In this document: positions 1-10,986 of the stretch, piece by piece
How positions within the stretch are numbered: the stretch's first letter is position 1
Layout of the letters: each line of letters starts with the position of its first letter
Source of the DNA: Antilocapra americana
Lineage: Eukaryota > Chordata > Mammalia > Artiodactyla > Antilocapridae
DNA: 64,000 bases
Reading direction: 5' to 3'
Assembly: GCA_007570785.1 (NCBI GenBank)
Contig: ML664159.1
Location: 7,782,344-7,846,343 of the forward strand
Program-made: the position numbers and the translations under genes
The notes under the pieces: model-generated
Databases searched by the model: none
Told to the model about the DNA's origin: nothing
The model's input: only the letters and a program-made list of their open reading frames with translations

Positions 1-814
1 CTTACTGTTTTCATAATGGTTTGTGTCCATAAATTTCAAGACAGACTAAATTGTGTGCCATTGAGATGGAAAAGAGGTTTGCTTACAAGAGCCATTGAGT
101 CAGAGTAATTTGGTGAAGAATGTTCTACAGCTGAAATGTTTAGTGAAGAGTTTTAGAAAGCTGTTAGCTATCCTTGAAAGGCCACTTCCCTGGGAATCAG
201 GGCAGCCTAGAGAATGCCAATAATGTGCAAGTCAGTCATCAAGAATCCTTGGTAGGTAACAGTGTTCTTGTCCAGAATTCTGTTTTATTACATTTCAAAA
301 CCCAATATTTGGGATATTAAAGGAGAGGACAGCTATTTTTTGAAGTGTTGCTGTAGGTCCCTGGTATTAAGTGTGGGCGCTTTGCTTCATCGGTAGCTTA
401 TAACATTCATTTTGAGTTCTGCTTCCATTCCCAGCGCCCTCAACCCCTCCCCCACATTCAAGTGTGGTAGAAAGTATAGGGTTTAGAAAACTGACAAGGG
501 CATGTAGGTGCACAGGAGTGTGTGTGCATGAATGCACACACAGAGTCAGTGAGAAAGAGTTTGAAAGATGACAAGTTAAGGATTTTCTGCAGGAAGAAAA
601 ACTCAGTAAGAATTATATTAGGGAACAAAATCAGGAGAAATTTGTACGATGAATTGGTTAGCCATTATTTGTAAATTATATTAAAAGCTATGTTTACTTA
701 TAATGTAGACAATGAAATTATAGTTTGAATCAGTTTTAATTAATTAAATTAATTTTAATTAGTTTTAATTAGTTTTGGTCACTGTTGATAGAGACAAAGC
801 ATTGCATTCCTTTT
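1..814. other. Unassigned AT-rich sequence
   Basis: I see no convincing coding region or recognisable repeat here. The stretch contains a short perfect hairpin at 519-542 and an AT-rich TTAATTAG-like low-complexity patch near 736-779. Confidence 0.5.
519..542. repeat. Perfect short inverted repeat
   Basis: Two 11-base arms (519-529 and 532-542) are exact reverse complements around a 2-base loop. The arms are alternating TG/CA followed by GCAT, so the site could form a cruciform or Z-DNA-prone structure. It may equally be a decayed (TG)n/(CA)n junction. Confidence 0.7.
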
Positions 815-821
815 ATTAATT

Positions 822-922
822 AACTTTATTTATTTATTTATTTTTCTTACATTATTGTGTTGGTTTTGCCATACATTGACATGAATCTGCCATGGGTATA
901 CATGTATTCCCCATGTATATTT
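822..922 (-). mobile_element. 5'-truncated L1 3' tail
   Basis: A T-rich stretch (820-846) precedes sequence closely matching the 3'-terminal UTR of L1-A at 3944-4010, including the shared motif TTTTGCCATACATTG. It is therefore the last ~90 bases of an L1 on the minus strand, with its A-tail appearing as T on the plus strand. No ORF is included. Confidence 0.75.
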
Positions 923-925
923 ATA

Positions 926-2577
926 TTTATTCAATATAAGAATAAAATAAAGCATTTTTTTTCTTATATTGAACAGTCAGTGAGAATTTTGAAAACTATC
1001 ATCATCATCCCATTTTTAGACAGTGTAGATAATACGTCGATAATGTCCTAAATCAGATCTAGAAATGCTGAGACTTGCTTTCTTAGGCAGAACTTAGCTT
1101 CAGTTAGCTTTATAATGAGGACTGAGTTTACTGAGTAAATTAAATCACAGGAGCATGGAAGAGGGATTTCCAAGCAAATATGGAATACCTCTTTTTCAGT
1201 AAAGGAATGAGAATATCAAGAATTATGAGTTAAAGAAAGTTGTACTTTCCTTTCCATGACTTAGGTCAGGCTGACAACTTATTTTTATTATAAATGGCTA
1301 GTGCTCACAATCACAGTTATCAGCATACCTTATCACAAAATGACTATAATTCAGATTGAGTTATTTATTCCATTTTCATGGGGAAGCAGGAAAGAGAAAA
1401 ACATACATGAATTACACTGCCTGACATGGCACATGGTAATGCGAGAACTACACCAGTAAAAAAATTTTTAGCTGGATGATCTTTAAATCTTCGTGAAGGG
1501 GAATAACAATTAAGCTGCTAATATTTTCCCCCCTCAATTTGTGATTTACCCAGTAAGGTAATTTTGGCACTAACTGCTTAGTGCAAAGTGTATGCTGTGG
1601 TCACCAACCTCCACTAAGCTCCCCTCACATCAGATACCAGCCACACACTCCAGGGTTCCCAAGCTGCAAAGTCAGGGGTTCCTGTTATCCCCTGAGATCT
1701 GATAGCTTGCTAGAATGATTCACTGAACTCAAGAAAGTACTCTAGTTGTAACTACAATTTTTTAAGGAAGAATAAAATCAGGATAGCCAAATGAAGAGAC
1801 ATAGATTTAGGCCTCAAGAAAGTCTCAAATGTGAAACTTCTATATAAAGTTCAGGAACTCAGGTTGAAGACTGGACAATTTATTATATAAAATTCCCTAA
1901 CATTTTTTCCCGTGAATCATTGTTTTGTTTTTTAATAAGAAATGGTGCATTACTAATAAAAGGAAGCTTCTTTTCCTAGGCACACATATGCTGTGCATAT
2001 CTTTACCGTTTTTCTTTAAAACTTTCTTCTAAGTAATAAATAACATATAAACAGTAATAGTCAGAAGTAGAAAATCTTGCCTCAAATAGTTGTAATTTCC
2101 CCTCCAGGCCTTGATTGCTTTTGCGCCTTTGTATTTTTTGGTTACTTTGCATCCCATGTGAATTTGTTTTCTGTGAAGGAGCTGAGGCTCATGAGCCTAG
2201 GAAGTTGTGGGCTGGGCTTCCATTTGCTCTGCTTCTCCTCCTAGGATGCTATAGTGAGGGTCAGTTCTTATGGGAGGAGTCAAGATATAGGCAGCTCAAA
2301 CATCTATTAGCTGACAATGATAGTTTGGTAGTTACTGGCTGGATGTTGATACTTTCAGGAACTTTGAATGGTTTTTGATTCTCAGGACAAGAAAATAACT
2401 AGAGGGAGCCTCTTCTATTGTCATGATTTTCTGAAAATATTTTAAAAGGAGATTACATCTATGGGTCTATGAAAGGAAACATCTTTTGCAAAGTGTAATT
2501 GACACCAAAAATCATTACACAAGGTCTAGAGGTAACCTACTTTCTAAACCATATCTAGACTTCCAATGTATACATTC
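926..2577. other. Unassigned sequence, possible ancient repeat
   Basis: No gene is supported. About 1595-1850 resembles an old mammalian interspersed repeat that I cannot classify with confidence. An open frame at 2115-2378 has no recognisable domain and a hydrophobic start only; I do not regard it as a gene. Confidence 0.4.
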
Positions 2578-2807
2578 TAAGTCGCTTCAGTTGTGTCCAA
2601 TTCTTTGTAACCCTGTGGACTGTAGCCCACCAGGATCCTCTGTCCATAGGATTCTCTAGGCAAAAATAAGGGAGTGGGTTGCCATGTCCTTCTCCAGGGT
2701 CTTCCTGGCCCAGGGATCAAGCCTGAATCTCCTGTTTCTCCTGCATTGGGAGGTGAGTTTTGTTTTGTTTTTGTTTTTGTAACCACTGGCACCACCAGGG
2801 TAGTCCT
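2578..2807 (-). mobile_element. Bov-tA SINE
   Basis: Read on the minus strand, a tRNA-derived head (2777-2807) is followed by the Bov-A body, with the characteristic paired CCCA/CTCC and GGAGCCTGG-type blocks. A T/TTTTG-rich expansion (2758-2780) interrupts the head. Such SINEs are non-autonomous and are thought to be mobilised by BovB LINE proteins, with which they share a 3' end. Confidence 0.85.
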
Positions 2808-2859
2808 GTAATCTCACATTGAAAGCCTGTATAGATGTTTTGCTGTTACTACTTCCTGA

Positions 2860-3286
2860 CTGTTGTTGTTCAGTCACTAAGTCATGTCTGACTCTTTGAA
2901 ATCCTATGAACTGCAGCACACCAGGCTTCCCAGTCTGTCATTATCTCCCAGAGATTGCTCAGACTCATGTCCATTGAGGTGGTGATGCTATCTAACCATC
3001 TCATTCTCTGCTTCCCTCTTCTCCATTTGCCTTCAATCTTTCCCAGTATCAGGGCTTTTTCCAATGCGTTGATTGTTTGCATCAAGTGGCCAAAGCATTG
3101 GAGCTTCAGTATCAGTCCTTCCAATTAATATTCAGGGTTAATTTCCTTTAGGATTGACTTGTTTGATTTCCTTGCAGTCCAGGAGACTCTCAACAGTATT
3201 CTCCAGCACAATTCGAAGGCATTAGTTCTTCAGTGCTCATCTTCTTTATGGTCCAACCCTTATATCCATATATGACTACTGCAAAA
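2860..3286 (-). mobile_element. BovB LINE 3' end, first of two in tandem
   Basis: The minus strand matches the last ~430 bases of the ruminant RTE-type LINE BovB. The 3' terminus is at 2860 and the element is 5'-truncated near 3286. A second, longer BovB of the same orientation begins directly afterwards. Only the C-terminal tail of the BovB ORF is included, and it is broken. Confidence 0.9.
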
Positions 3287-3943
3287 ATCATTTATTATTC
3301 AGTCCCTAAGTCCTATCCAACTCTTTGCAACCTCATGAACTGCAGCATGCCAGGATTCTCTGTCCTTTACTACCTCAGAATTTGCTCAAACTTGCCTCCA
3401 TTGAGTTTTGATAACATCCAACCATCTCATCCTCTGTCAGCCCCTTCTCCATTAGCCTTCAGTCTTTCCCAGCATCAGGGTCCTTACCAATGAGTCAGTT
3501 CTCATCAGGTGGCCACAGTATTGGATCTTCAACTTCAGCATCAGTGCTTCCAATGAATATTCAGGGTTGATTTCTTTTTGGATTAACTAGTTTGATATCC
3601 TTAGTGTTCAAGGGACTTTCAAGAATCTTCTCCAGCACCAGTTTCAAAGCTTCAATTCTTCAGCGCTCAGCATTATTTATGGTCCAACTTTGATATCTGT
3701 ACATGACTATTGGACAAAAAAAACAAAACATAGCTTTGACAATATGGACCTTTGTCAGCAAAGTGATATACTGTCTAGGTTTGTCATACCTTTCCTTCCA
3801 AAGAACAAGTGTCTTTTAATTTCATGGCCGCAGTCACTATCCCCAGTGATTTTGGAGCCCAAGAAAATAAAATTTGTCACTGTTTCTATTTTTCCCCTTC
3901 TATGTACCATGAAGTGTTGGGACCAGATGCCATGATCTTAGTT
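3287..3943 (-). mobile_element. BovB LINE, 3' portion (split by L1-A)
   Basis: This is a second BovB 3' segment on the minus strand, running from its 3' end (about 3287) to a point where the copy at 34141-34985 continues but this one stops, at the poly(T) of L1-A. BovB sequence from much further 5' resumes at 10425. I infer one BovB interrupted by L1-A with loss of the intervening part. Confidence 0.85.
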
Positions 3944-4238
3944 TTTTTTTTTTTTTAATTGTTTTTGCCATACATTGTCATGATATCACCATGGGTTTAC
4001 ATATGCTTCCCCTCCGGAACCCCCTTCCCTCCTCCCTCCCCCCCGGGAAATCTCGCTGTACCAGCCCGGAGTATCGATCCTGGGCTGGCGATTAATTAGA
4101 CACATGACAGTTAACATGCTTCAATGCCCTGCTCCCATATCATCCCACACTTACTCTCGTCCACAAAGTCCACGAGTCTATTCTATACATCTGCGTTCCT
4201 TTTGCTGTCTCGCATGTTGGGTTCTCGTTACCATCTTT

Positions 4239-7200
4239 CTAAATTCCATGTATATGCGTTAATATACTGTATTGTTGTTTTTGCTTCTGGCTTACTTCAC
4301 TCTGGATAATGGGCTCCAGTTTCGTCCATCTGAGTAGAATTGCTTCAAATGAATTTTTTTTTAATGCTGAGTAATATTCCATTGTGTATATGTACCACAG
4401 CTTTCTTATCCATTCATCAGTTGATGGGCATCTAGGTTGCTTCCATGTCCTGGCTATTGTAAACAATGCAGCGATGAACATTGGGGTACACGTGGCTCTT
4501 TCAATTCTGGTTTCCTCGGTGTATATGCCCAGCAGTGGGATTGCTGGGTCATATGGCAGGTCTATTTGCAGCTTTTTAAGGAACCTCCACACTGTTTTCC
4601 ATAGTGGCTATACTAGTTTGCATTCCCACCAACAGTGTAAGAGGGTTCCCTTTTCTCCACATCCTCTCCAGCATTTATTGCTTGTAGACTTTTGGATGGC
4701 AGCCATTCTGACTGGTGTAAAGTGGTACCTCATTGTGATTTTGATTTGCATTTCTCTAATAATGAGTGATGTTGAGCATCTTTTCAAGTGTTTGTTAGCC
4801 ATTTTTATATCTTCTTTGAAGAAATGTCTGTTAAGTTCTTTGGCCCACTTTTTAATTGGGTTGTTTATTTTTCTAGAATGGAGCTGCAGGAGTTGTTTGT
4901 ATATTTTTGAGATTAATTGTTTGTCTGTTGCTTCATTGGCTATTATTTTCTCCCATTCTGAAGACTGTCTTTTCACCTTGCTTATAGTTTCCTTTGTTGT
5001 GCAAAAGCTTTTAATATTAATTAGGTCCCATTTGTTTATTCATGTTTTTATTTCCAATATTCTGGGAGGTGGGTCATGGAGTATCCCGCTTTGGGTTATG
5101 GCCGAGAGTGTTTTGCCTATGTTATCCTCTAGGAGTTTTATAGTTTCTGGTCTTATGCTTAGATCTTTGATCCATTTTGAGTTTATCTTTGTGTATGGTG
5201 TTAGAAAGTGATCTAGTTTCATTCTTTTACAAGTGGCTGTCCAGTTTTCACAGCACCACTTGTTAAAGAGGTTTTCTTTTCTCCATTGTATATTCTTGCC
5301 TCCTTTGTCAAAGATAAGGTGTCCATAGATGCGTGAATTTATCTCTGGGCTTTCTATTCTGTTCCATTGATCTATATTTCTGTCTTTGTGCCAGTGCCAT
5401 ACTGTCTTAATGACTGTGGATTTGTAGTATAGCCTAAAGTCAGGTAGGTTGATTCCGCCAGTTCCATTCTTCTTTCTCAAGATTGCTTTGGCTATACGAG
5501 GTTTTTTGTATTTCCATACAAATTGTGAAATTATTTGTTCTAATTCTTTGAAGAAGACCTCTGGTAGCTTGATAGGAATTGCAATGAATCTATAGATTGC
5601 TTTGGGTAGTATACTCATTTTCAGTATATTGATTCTTCCAATCCACGAACACGGCACATTTCTCCATCTGTTTGTGTCCTCCTTGATTTCTTTCATCAGT
5701 GTTCTATAGTTTTCTATATACAAGTCTTTTGATTCTTTAGGTAGAGATACTCCTAAGTATTTTATCCTTTTTGTTTCGATGGTGAATGGAATTGTTTCCT
5801 TAATTTCTCTTTCTGATTTCTCACTGTTAGTGTATAGGAATGCCAGGGATTTCTGTGTGTTGATTTTATATCCTGAAACTTTGCTATATTCACTGATTAG
5901 CTCTAGTAATTTTCTCGTAGAGTCTTTAGGGTTTTCAATATAGAGGATCATGTCATCTGCAAACAGAGAGAGTTTTACTTCTTCTTTTCCAATCTGGATT
6001 CCTTTGATTTCTTTATCTGTTCTGATTGCTGTGGCCAAGACTTCCAAAACTATGTTGAATAGTAGTGGTGAGAGTGGGCACCCTTGTCTTGTTCCTGATT
6101 TCAGGGGGAAAGCTTCCAGCTTTTCACCATTGAGGATAATGTTTGCTGTGGGTTTGTCATATATAGCTTTTATTATGTTGAGGTATGTTCCTTCTATTCC
6201 TACTTTTTGGAGGGTTTTTATCATAAATGGATGTTGAATTTTGTCAAAGGCTTTCTCTGCATCTATTGAGATAATCATGTGATTTTTATTCTTCAATTTG
6301 TTAATGTGGTGTATTACATTGATTGATTTGCGAATATTGAAGAATCCTTGCATCCCTGGGATAAAGCCTACTTGATCATGATGTATGATCTTTTTGATGT
6401 GTTGTTGGATTCTATTTGCTAGAATTTTGTTGAGGATTTTTGCATCTAAGTTCATCAGTGATATTGGCCTGTAGTTTTCTTTTTTTGTGGCATCTTTCTC
6501 AGGTTTTGGAATTAGGGTGATGGTGGCCTCATAGAATGAGTTTGCAAGTTTACCTTCGTCTGCGATTTTCTGGAAGAGTTTGAGTAGAATCGGTGTTAGC
6601 TCTTCTCTAAATTTTTGGTAGAATTCAGCTGTGAAGCCATCTGGTCCTGGGCTTTTGTTTTTTGGAAGATTTCTGATTACGGTTTCAATTTCCGTGCTTG
6701 TGATGGGTCTATTAATGTTATCTATCTCTTCCTGGTTTAGTCTTGGAAAGTTATACTTTTCTAGGAATTTGTCCATTTCATCCAAATTGTCCAGTTTATT
6801 TGCATATAGTTGCTGATAATAGTCTCTTATGATCCTTTGTATTTCTGTGTTTTCTGTTGTGATCTCTCCGTTTTCATTTCTAATTCTGTTGATTTGGTTC
6901 TTCTCCCTTTGTTTCTTGGTGAGTCTGGCTAATGGTTTGTCAATTTTATTTATCTTCTCAAAGAACCAGCTTTTGGCTTGGTTGATTTTTGCTATGGTCA
7001 CTTTTGATTCCTTTGCATTTATTTCTGCCCTGATCTTTAAGATTTCTTTCCTTCTACTAGACCTGGGCTTCTGCATCTCTTCCCTTTCTAGTTGCTTTAG
7101 GTGTAAAGTAAGGTCATTTATTTGATTTTTTTCTTGTTTCCTGAGGTGAGCTTGTATTGCTATGAACTTTCCCCTTAGCATTGCTTTCACAGTGTCCCAT

Positions 7201-8057
7201 AGGTTTTGGGCTGTTGTGTTTTCATTTTCATTCGTTTCCATGCATAACTGAATTTCAGTTTTGATTTCTTCTGTGATTTGTTGGTTATTCAGCAGTGTGT
7301 TGTTGAGCCTCCATATGTTGGAAGTTTTGAGAGGTTTTCTCCTGTAGTTGATATCTAATCTCACTGCATTGTGGTCAGAAAAGATGCTTGGGATGATTTC
7401 AATATTTTTGAATTTATCAAGGTTAGATTTATGGCCCAGGATGTGATGTATCCTGGAGAAGGTCCCGTGTGCAATTGAGAAAAAGGTGAAATTCCTTGTT
7501 TTGGGGTGGAATGACCTATAGATATCAATTAGGTCTAGTTGGTCTATTGTATCATTTAAAGTTTGAATTTCCTTGTTACTTTTCTGTCTAGTTGATCTGT
7601 CCATTGGTGTGAGTGGTGTATTAAAGTCTCCCACTATTATTGTGTTGTTGTTAATTTCCCCTTTCATACTAGTTAGCATTTGCCTTACATATTGTGGAGC
7701 TCCTATGTTAGGTGCATAAATATTTATAATTGTTATTTCTTCTTCCTCGATTGATCCTTTGATCATTATGTAATGTCCATCTTTATCTCTTTTCACCGCC
7801 TTTATTTTAAAGTCTACTTTATCAGATATGAGTATTGCCACTCCTGCTTTCTTTTGGTCTTTATTTGCATGGAATATCTTTTTCCAGCCTTTAACTTTCA
7901 GTCTATATGTGTCCCTAGATTTGAGGTGGGTCTCTTGTAGGCAACATATATAGGGGTCTTGTTTCTGTATCCAATCGGCCAGTCTTTGTCTTTTGCTTGG
8001 GGCATGCAGCCCGTTTACATTTAAGGTAATTATTGATAAGTATGATCCCGTTGCCAT
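4239..8057 (-). pseudogene. L1 ORF2: L1-A ORF2 (endonuclease/reverse transcriptase), two nonsense codons
   Basis: ORF2 encodes the endonuclease and reverse transcriptase that nick target DNA and copy L1 RNA. It reads in one frame for 1272 codons from M1 at 8057 to the stop at 4239-4241, near the ~1275 residues of mammalian ORF2p. There is no frameshift, but there are two premature stops: codon 1006 (TGA at 5040-5042, where L1-C has CGA) and codon 1150 (TAG at 4608-4610, where L1-C has CAG). Visible motifs are endonuclease N13, E42, GDFN near 143-146 and SDH near 227-229; the RT FADD box at 699-702; and a C-terminal cysteine motif C1129, C1133, H1141, C1146. The endonuclease position that is D in L1-C (RIDH) is H204 here (RIHH), equivalent to human L1 D205, a catalytic residue. 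As read, the first 1005 residues contain complete EN and RT domains but lack the C-terminal region. Confidence 0.95.
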
Positions 8058-8108
8058 TTATTTTATTGTTTTGGGTTCCAGATTATCTATCCCATCCGTG
8101 TTTCCTAT

Positions 8109-9032
8109 CTAGGCAAGTTCCTTTAGCATTCTTTGGAGGGCTGGTTTGGTGTTGCTGAATTCTCTCAGTTTCTGCTTGTCTGAGAAAATTTTGAATTCTC
8201 CTTCAAATTTGAATGAGATCCTTGCTGGGTACAGTAGTCGGGGTTGTAGATTGTTTTCTTCCATGACTTTAAGTATGTTTTGCCATTCCCTTCTGGCCTG
8301 AAGCGTTTCTGTTGAGAGATCAGCTGTTATCCTTATGGGATTCCCCTTGTGAGTTATCTTTTGCTTCTCCCTTGCTGCTTTTAATATTTGGTCTTTGTAT
8401 TTGATATTTGCTAATTTGATTAATATGTGTCTTGGGGTTTCCCGCTTGGAGTTCATTCTATTTGGGATTCTCTGTGTTTCTTGGACCTGAGTGGCTATTT
8501 GTTTCCCCAATTTAGGAAAGTTTGCTACAATTATCTCTTCAAGAATTTTCTGATGGTCTTTCTTTTTGTCTTCTTCTGGGACTCCTATGATTCGAATATT
8601 GGTGCGTTTAATATTGTCCCAGAGGTCTCTAATATTGTCCTCATTTCTTTTAATTCTTTTTTCATTTTTCCTTTCTGTTTCATTTATTTCTGCCATTCTG
8701 TCTTCTACCTCACTTATTCTGTCTTCTATCTCTGTTATTCTACTGTGGGTTCCCTCCAGGGTGTTTTTGATCTCATTTATTGCATTATTTATTGTATTTT
8801 GACTCTTTTTCATTTCTTCTAAGTCCTTGTTAAAGCTTACCTGCATCTTCTCAATCCTTGCCTGCAGGTTATTGAGCTGCAACTCCAACTTATTTTCCAG
8901 GTTTTGGATCATTTTCACTATCATTATTCGGAATTCTTTGTCAGGTAGACTTCCTATCTCTTCGTCTTTTGTTTGGTCTAGGGGGTATTTATCCTGTTCC
9001 TTTACTTGCTGGGTATTTCTCTGGCTTTTCAT
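8109..9032 (-). CDS. L1 ORF1: L1-A ORF1, intact RNA-binding chaperone
   Basis: A complete 307-residue ORF1p. The protein coats L1 RNA as a trimer in cytoplasmic ribonucleoprotein particles and acts as a nucleic-acid chaperone. Domains: a short basic N-terminus (1-35), a long heptad coiled coil (about 36-141, rich in E/K/I/N), an RRM-like domain (about 142-236, starting NIRIIGVPEE), and a C-terminal domain (about 237-307) with ARREW at 246-250 and LLYPA at 266-270. The start is the first Met of the conserved frame and matches the start of ORF1 in L1-C. ORF2 begins 51 bases downstream on the same strand. No frameshift or stop is present, unlike in L1-C. Confidence 0.93.
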   Translation of the reverse strand: MKSQRNTQQVKEQDKYPLDQTKDEEIGSLPDKEFRIMIVKMIQNLENKLELQLNNLQARIEKMQVSFNKDLEEMKKSQNTINNAINEIKNTLEGTHSRITEIEDRISEVEDRMAEINETERKNEKRIKRNEDNIRDLWDNIKRTNIRIIGVPEEDKKKDHQKILEEIIVANFPKLGKQIATQVQETQRIPNRMNSKRETPRHILIKLANIKYKDQILKAAREKQKITHKGNPIRITADLSTETLQARREWQNILKVMEENNLQPRLLYPARISFKFEGEFKIFSDKQKLREFSNTKPALQRMLKELA

Positions 9033-9454
9033 CTTGTTTATCTTGCTGTGTTGTCCCTTTATTTTGGGGATTCCTCTCTGTGGGATGGGTTGGATGTGTG
9101 GTTTGTCGAAGTTTCCTGGATGGGAAGGCTTGTGTGGTTTTCTGGTGGGTGAGTCTAGGTTTCCTCACTGTTACTAGCAAGAGATAAAATGGGGAGAAAG
9201 CAGTCAAGCCAATGATCTCACTCCCAGGTAGCAGTGGGTACTGGAGCTTGGATCTTAAAAGGTACAAAGTTGATACCAAGTACTAATGAGCAAAGATTAA
9301 AAATCTAGAGTAAAGACTGGATTCTCAAAAATACTTAAAAAAAAAACGGAAAATAAAAATAAAGGAAAAGAAAGAAAAAAGAAAAAAAATAGTAAGGTCA
9401 TAGGGGACTTAAAAATTCTAAAAAAAAAAGAAAGAAGGAAAAGAAGAAGGACAA

Positions 9455-9478
9455 AAATATATATATATATATATATAA
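9455..9478. repeat. (TA)n microsatellite
   Basis: An alternating TA run lies inside the A-rich 5' UTR part of L1-A, flanked by A/G-rich low-complexity sequence. Confidence 0.85.
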
Positions 9479-9582
9479 AAGTTTTGAAAATTTAAAAGAT
9501 GTTCCTAGTACAGTTATAATTAAGGCTGTCTCTGGTGCTGGTGCGTGCAGTGAATTGAAGGGTCTGTAGATTTTCAGATGAT

Positions 9583-10208
9583 CCCTTGGTCTGGCTTCTC
9601 CTTCTCACAGTCTATAGACTCCTTTCTATGCAGTCTGCACCACCTGCAGGGATTTAATCTGCTACTCCTGTCAGTTTCAAAGCTGTTCGCTCTGCTCCCT
9701 CAGTGTCCTCTGTTTGCTGGTCTTTTAAGTGTCTATTCAGCGCTTTGGAGTTTGCCCTGCTCCTGGTGAGAGGGTTTCCCCCGCCCCCTCTGCTCAGGCT
9801 CTCTGTAGTCCGCTCAGCACAGTTGGGGAGTGGGGCTTCTCCTCTCCCCCGGCCCAGCCGCAGGGTTTTCTCAGCGTGTAGCTGAGAGCAGGCCTTCTGG
9901 TTCGGGCTTGTCCTTCTCAAGGTCTATAGTCTCCTTTCTATGCAGTCTGTGCCACCGGCAGGGATTCAATCTGCTACTTCTGTCAGTTCCAAAGCTGTTG
10001 GCTCTGCTAGCTTAAGCGTCTTCTGTCTGCTGGTCTTTTAAGTGTCTATTCAGCGCTTTGGAGTTTGCCCTGCTCCTGGTGAGAGGGCTTCCCCCGCCCC
10101 CTCTGCTCAGGCTCTCTGTCGTCTGCCCAGCACAGTTGGGGAGTGGGGCTTCTCCCCTCCCCCGGCCCAGCCGCTTGGTTTTCTCGGCGTGCAGCTGAGC
10201 ACGCCTTC
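9583..10208. repeat. Two tandem ~313-bp units in L1-A 5' UTR
   Basis: Landmarks recur with an offset of 312-313 bases: TCTATAG at 9611 and 9923, TCTTTTAAGTG at 9721 and 10034, and GGCCCAGCCG at 9851 and 10164. The units are about 9583-9895 and 9896-10208. They are GC-rich and may act as promoter monomers, as in mouse L1. Confidence 0.88.
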
Positions 10209-10424
10209 TAAGGTGTGTACAGCACCGATCCGTCCAGAATCCCCAGAAGTCTTGGTTAGCCTCCCTGGGGCTGGGTTATGCCCACTGCTCTCGGGCGGGG
10301 GCTGGGCTGGTCCCCAGCCCACAGCTGCCCAGCTCCACCCGGCCGGCTGCCTCTCTGTTGACTCCTCACCGCCTTTTGTTTTGTGGACGGGCCTGGGGGG
10401 CGGTGCTTTTCCTGGGAGGTTAGG

Positions 10425-10471
10425 TCTCAGCTATTTGTAAAGCCTCCTCAGACAACCACTTTGCTTTCTTG
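10425..10471 (-). mobile_element. BovB fragment between L1-A and the LTR
   Basis: These 47 bases match BovB on the minus strand (block CAGCTATTTGTAA) and continue at 10987 after the LTR. They come from a part of BovB about 1 kb or more upstream of the point reached at 3943. Confidence 0.7.
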
Positions 10472-10986
10472 TGCGGGGAGCCGGGATGTTTTCCATCCCC
10501 CAATCGGCCCTAAGAGAGGACCTGAAAACCTCTATTTGTCTCGCCACCCTGACGCCTTTTCTTTGACTAAGATCAAGCGCCGTGATGGGTAAAACAGCCT
10601 GATGACCTTTTTCCATTTTCCCTGTTTCCTTGGATGCCTGACGTATGCGGGCCTGTTTTTCCTCTGCTTAATGATGTGCTGACCATATCAAAGGCATTCC
10701 TTGAGTTTATCATTAACTGTTCGCTCAAGATTGATATAGCTCTCTTAGAAGTATAGACTCATGTACTCTTTGACCTGCACGTATGCATGCCTTTTTTTGA
10801 TCTAAAAATAGCAATTAGTAAAATGTATATATACTGTTAAGTAGCTACAATAAAGTGGCAGTAGCAAGAAGCTCTTTGGAGTTTCCCTCTGCTCCTCTCA
10901 ACCCCATCTTTTAAGTGTCTTCATTTTCTCAGGCGCTCCGTCGTTGCATTCTCGACCATGCGATTTTGCCGGCTAGTTCCGGCAGA
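10472..10986 (+). mobile_element. Solo LTR, class II (ERVK-like) endogenous retrovirus
   Basis: The element starts TGCGGGGAG and ends near GGCA/GA. A TATA-like stretch is at about 10823-10833, AATAAA at 10849-10854, and a ~115-base U5-like end follows. This layout is typical of betaretrovirus-type LTRs. TTCTTG flanks both sides (10466-10471 and 10987-10992), a 6-base duplication as expected for class II elements. No gag, pro, pol or env sequence is attached, so it is a solo LTR left by recombination. It sits inside BovB and points away from L1-A. Confidence 0.8.
10849..10854 (+). promoter_or_regulatory. LTR polyadenylation signal AATAAA
   Basis: A canonical AATAAA lies about 25 bases after a TATA-like stretch, fixing the LTR orientation as plus. 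A short R region is implied. Confidence 0.65.

Larger units (their letters stand above)
3944..10424 (-). mobile_element. LINE-1 element L1-A, near full length
   Basis: An L1 of ~6.5 kb on the minus strand. Plus-strand order: poly(T) at 3943-3958 (the A-tail), 3' UTR to 4238, ORF2 4239-8057, a 51-base spacer, ORF1 8109-9032, and a ~1.4-kb 5' UTR to about 10424. Protein sequence is of the ruminant L1 type and very close to L1-C at 24561-30917. The flanks are two distant parts of one BovB, and I see no clear TSD. Two in-frame stops in ORF2 make this copy non-autonomous as read. Confidence 0.9.
9033..10424 (-). promoter_or_regulatory. L1-A 5' UTR/internal promoter region
   Basis: This lies upstream of ORF1 on the minus strand. 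An A-rich segment with a (TA)n run (9330-9480) lies next to ORF1, and a GC-rich, CpG-containing part (about 9583-10424) holds two ~313-bp tandem units. L1 5' UTRs carry an internal RNA polymerase II promoter, so transcription toward ORF1 would start near 10424. The length (~1.4 kb) and layout differ from the L1-C 5' UTR (~0.76 kb), although their ORFs are very similar. Confidence 0.75.

Noticed and set aside
2115..2378. 87-codon frame with a signal-peptide-like start
   Set aside because: No family resemblance, no splice or promoter context and ordinary composition for intergenic DNA.
4384..5211. 275-codon plus-strand open frame
   Set aside because: It lies antisense to L1-A ORF2, whose protein matches the L1 family. 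The frame is a by-product of that coding sequence.
8427..9187. Hydrophobic plus-strand frames that look like membrane proteins
   Set aside because: They are antisense to the L1-A ORF1 coiled coil; the apparent hydrophobic segments come from complementing A-rich codons.
9654..10440. Proline/serine-rich open frames on both strands
   Set aside because: They fall within the tandem units of the L1-A 5' UTR and repeat with them.
10472..10986. Complete endogenous retrovirus
   Set aside because: Only one LTR is present and no internal genes lie on either side; a 6-base duplication flanks it directly.
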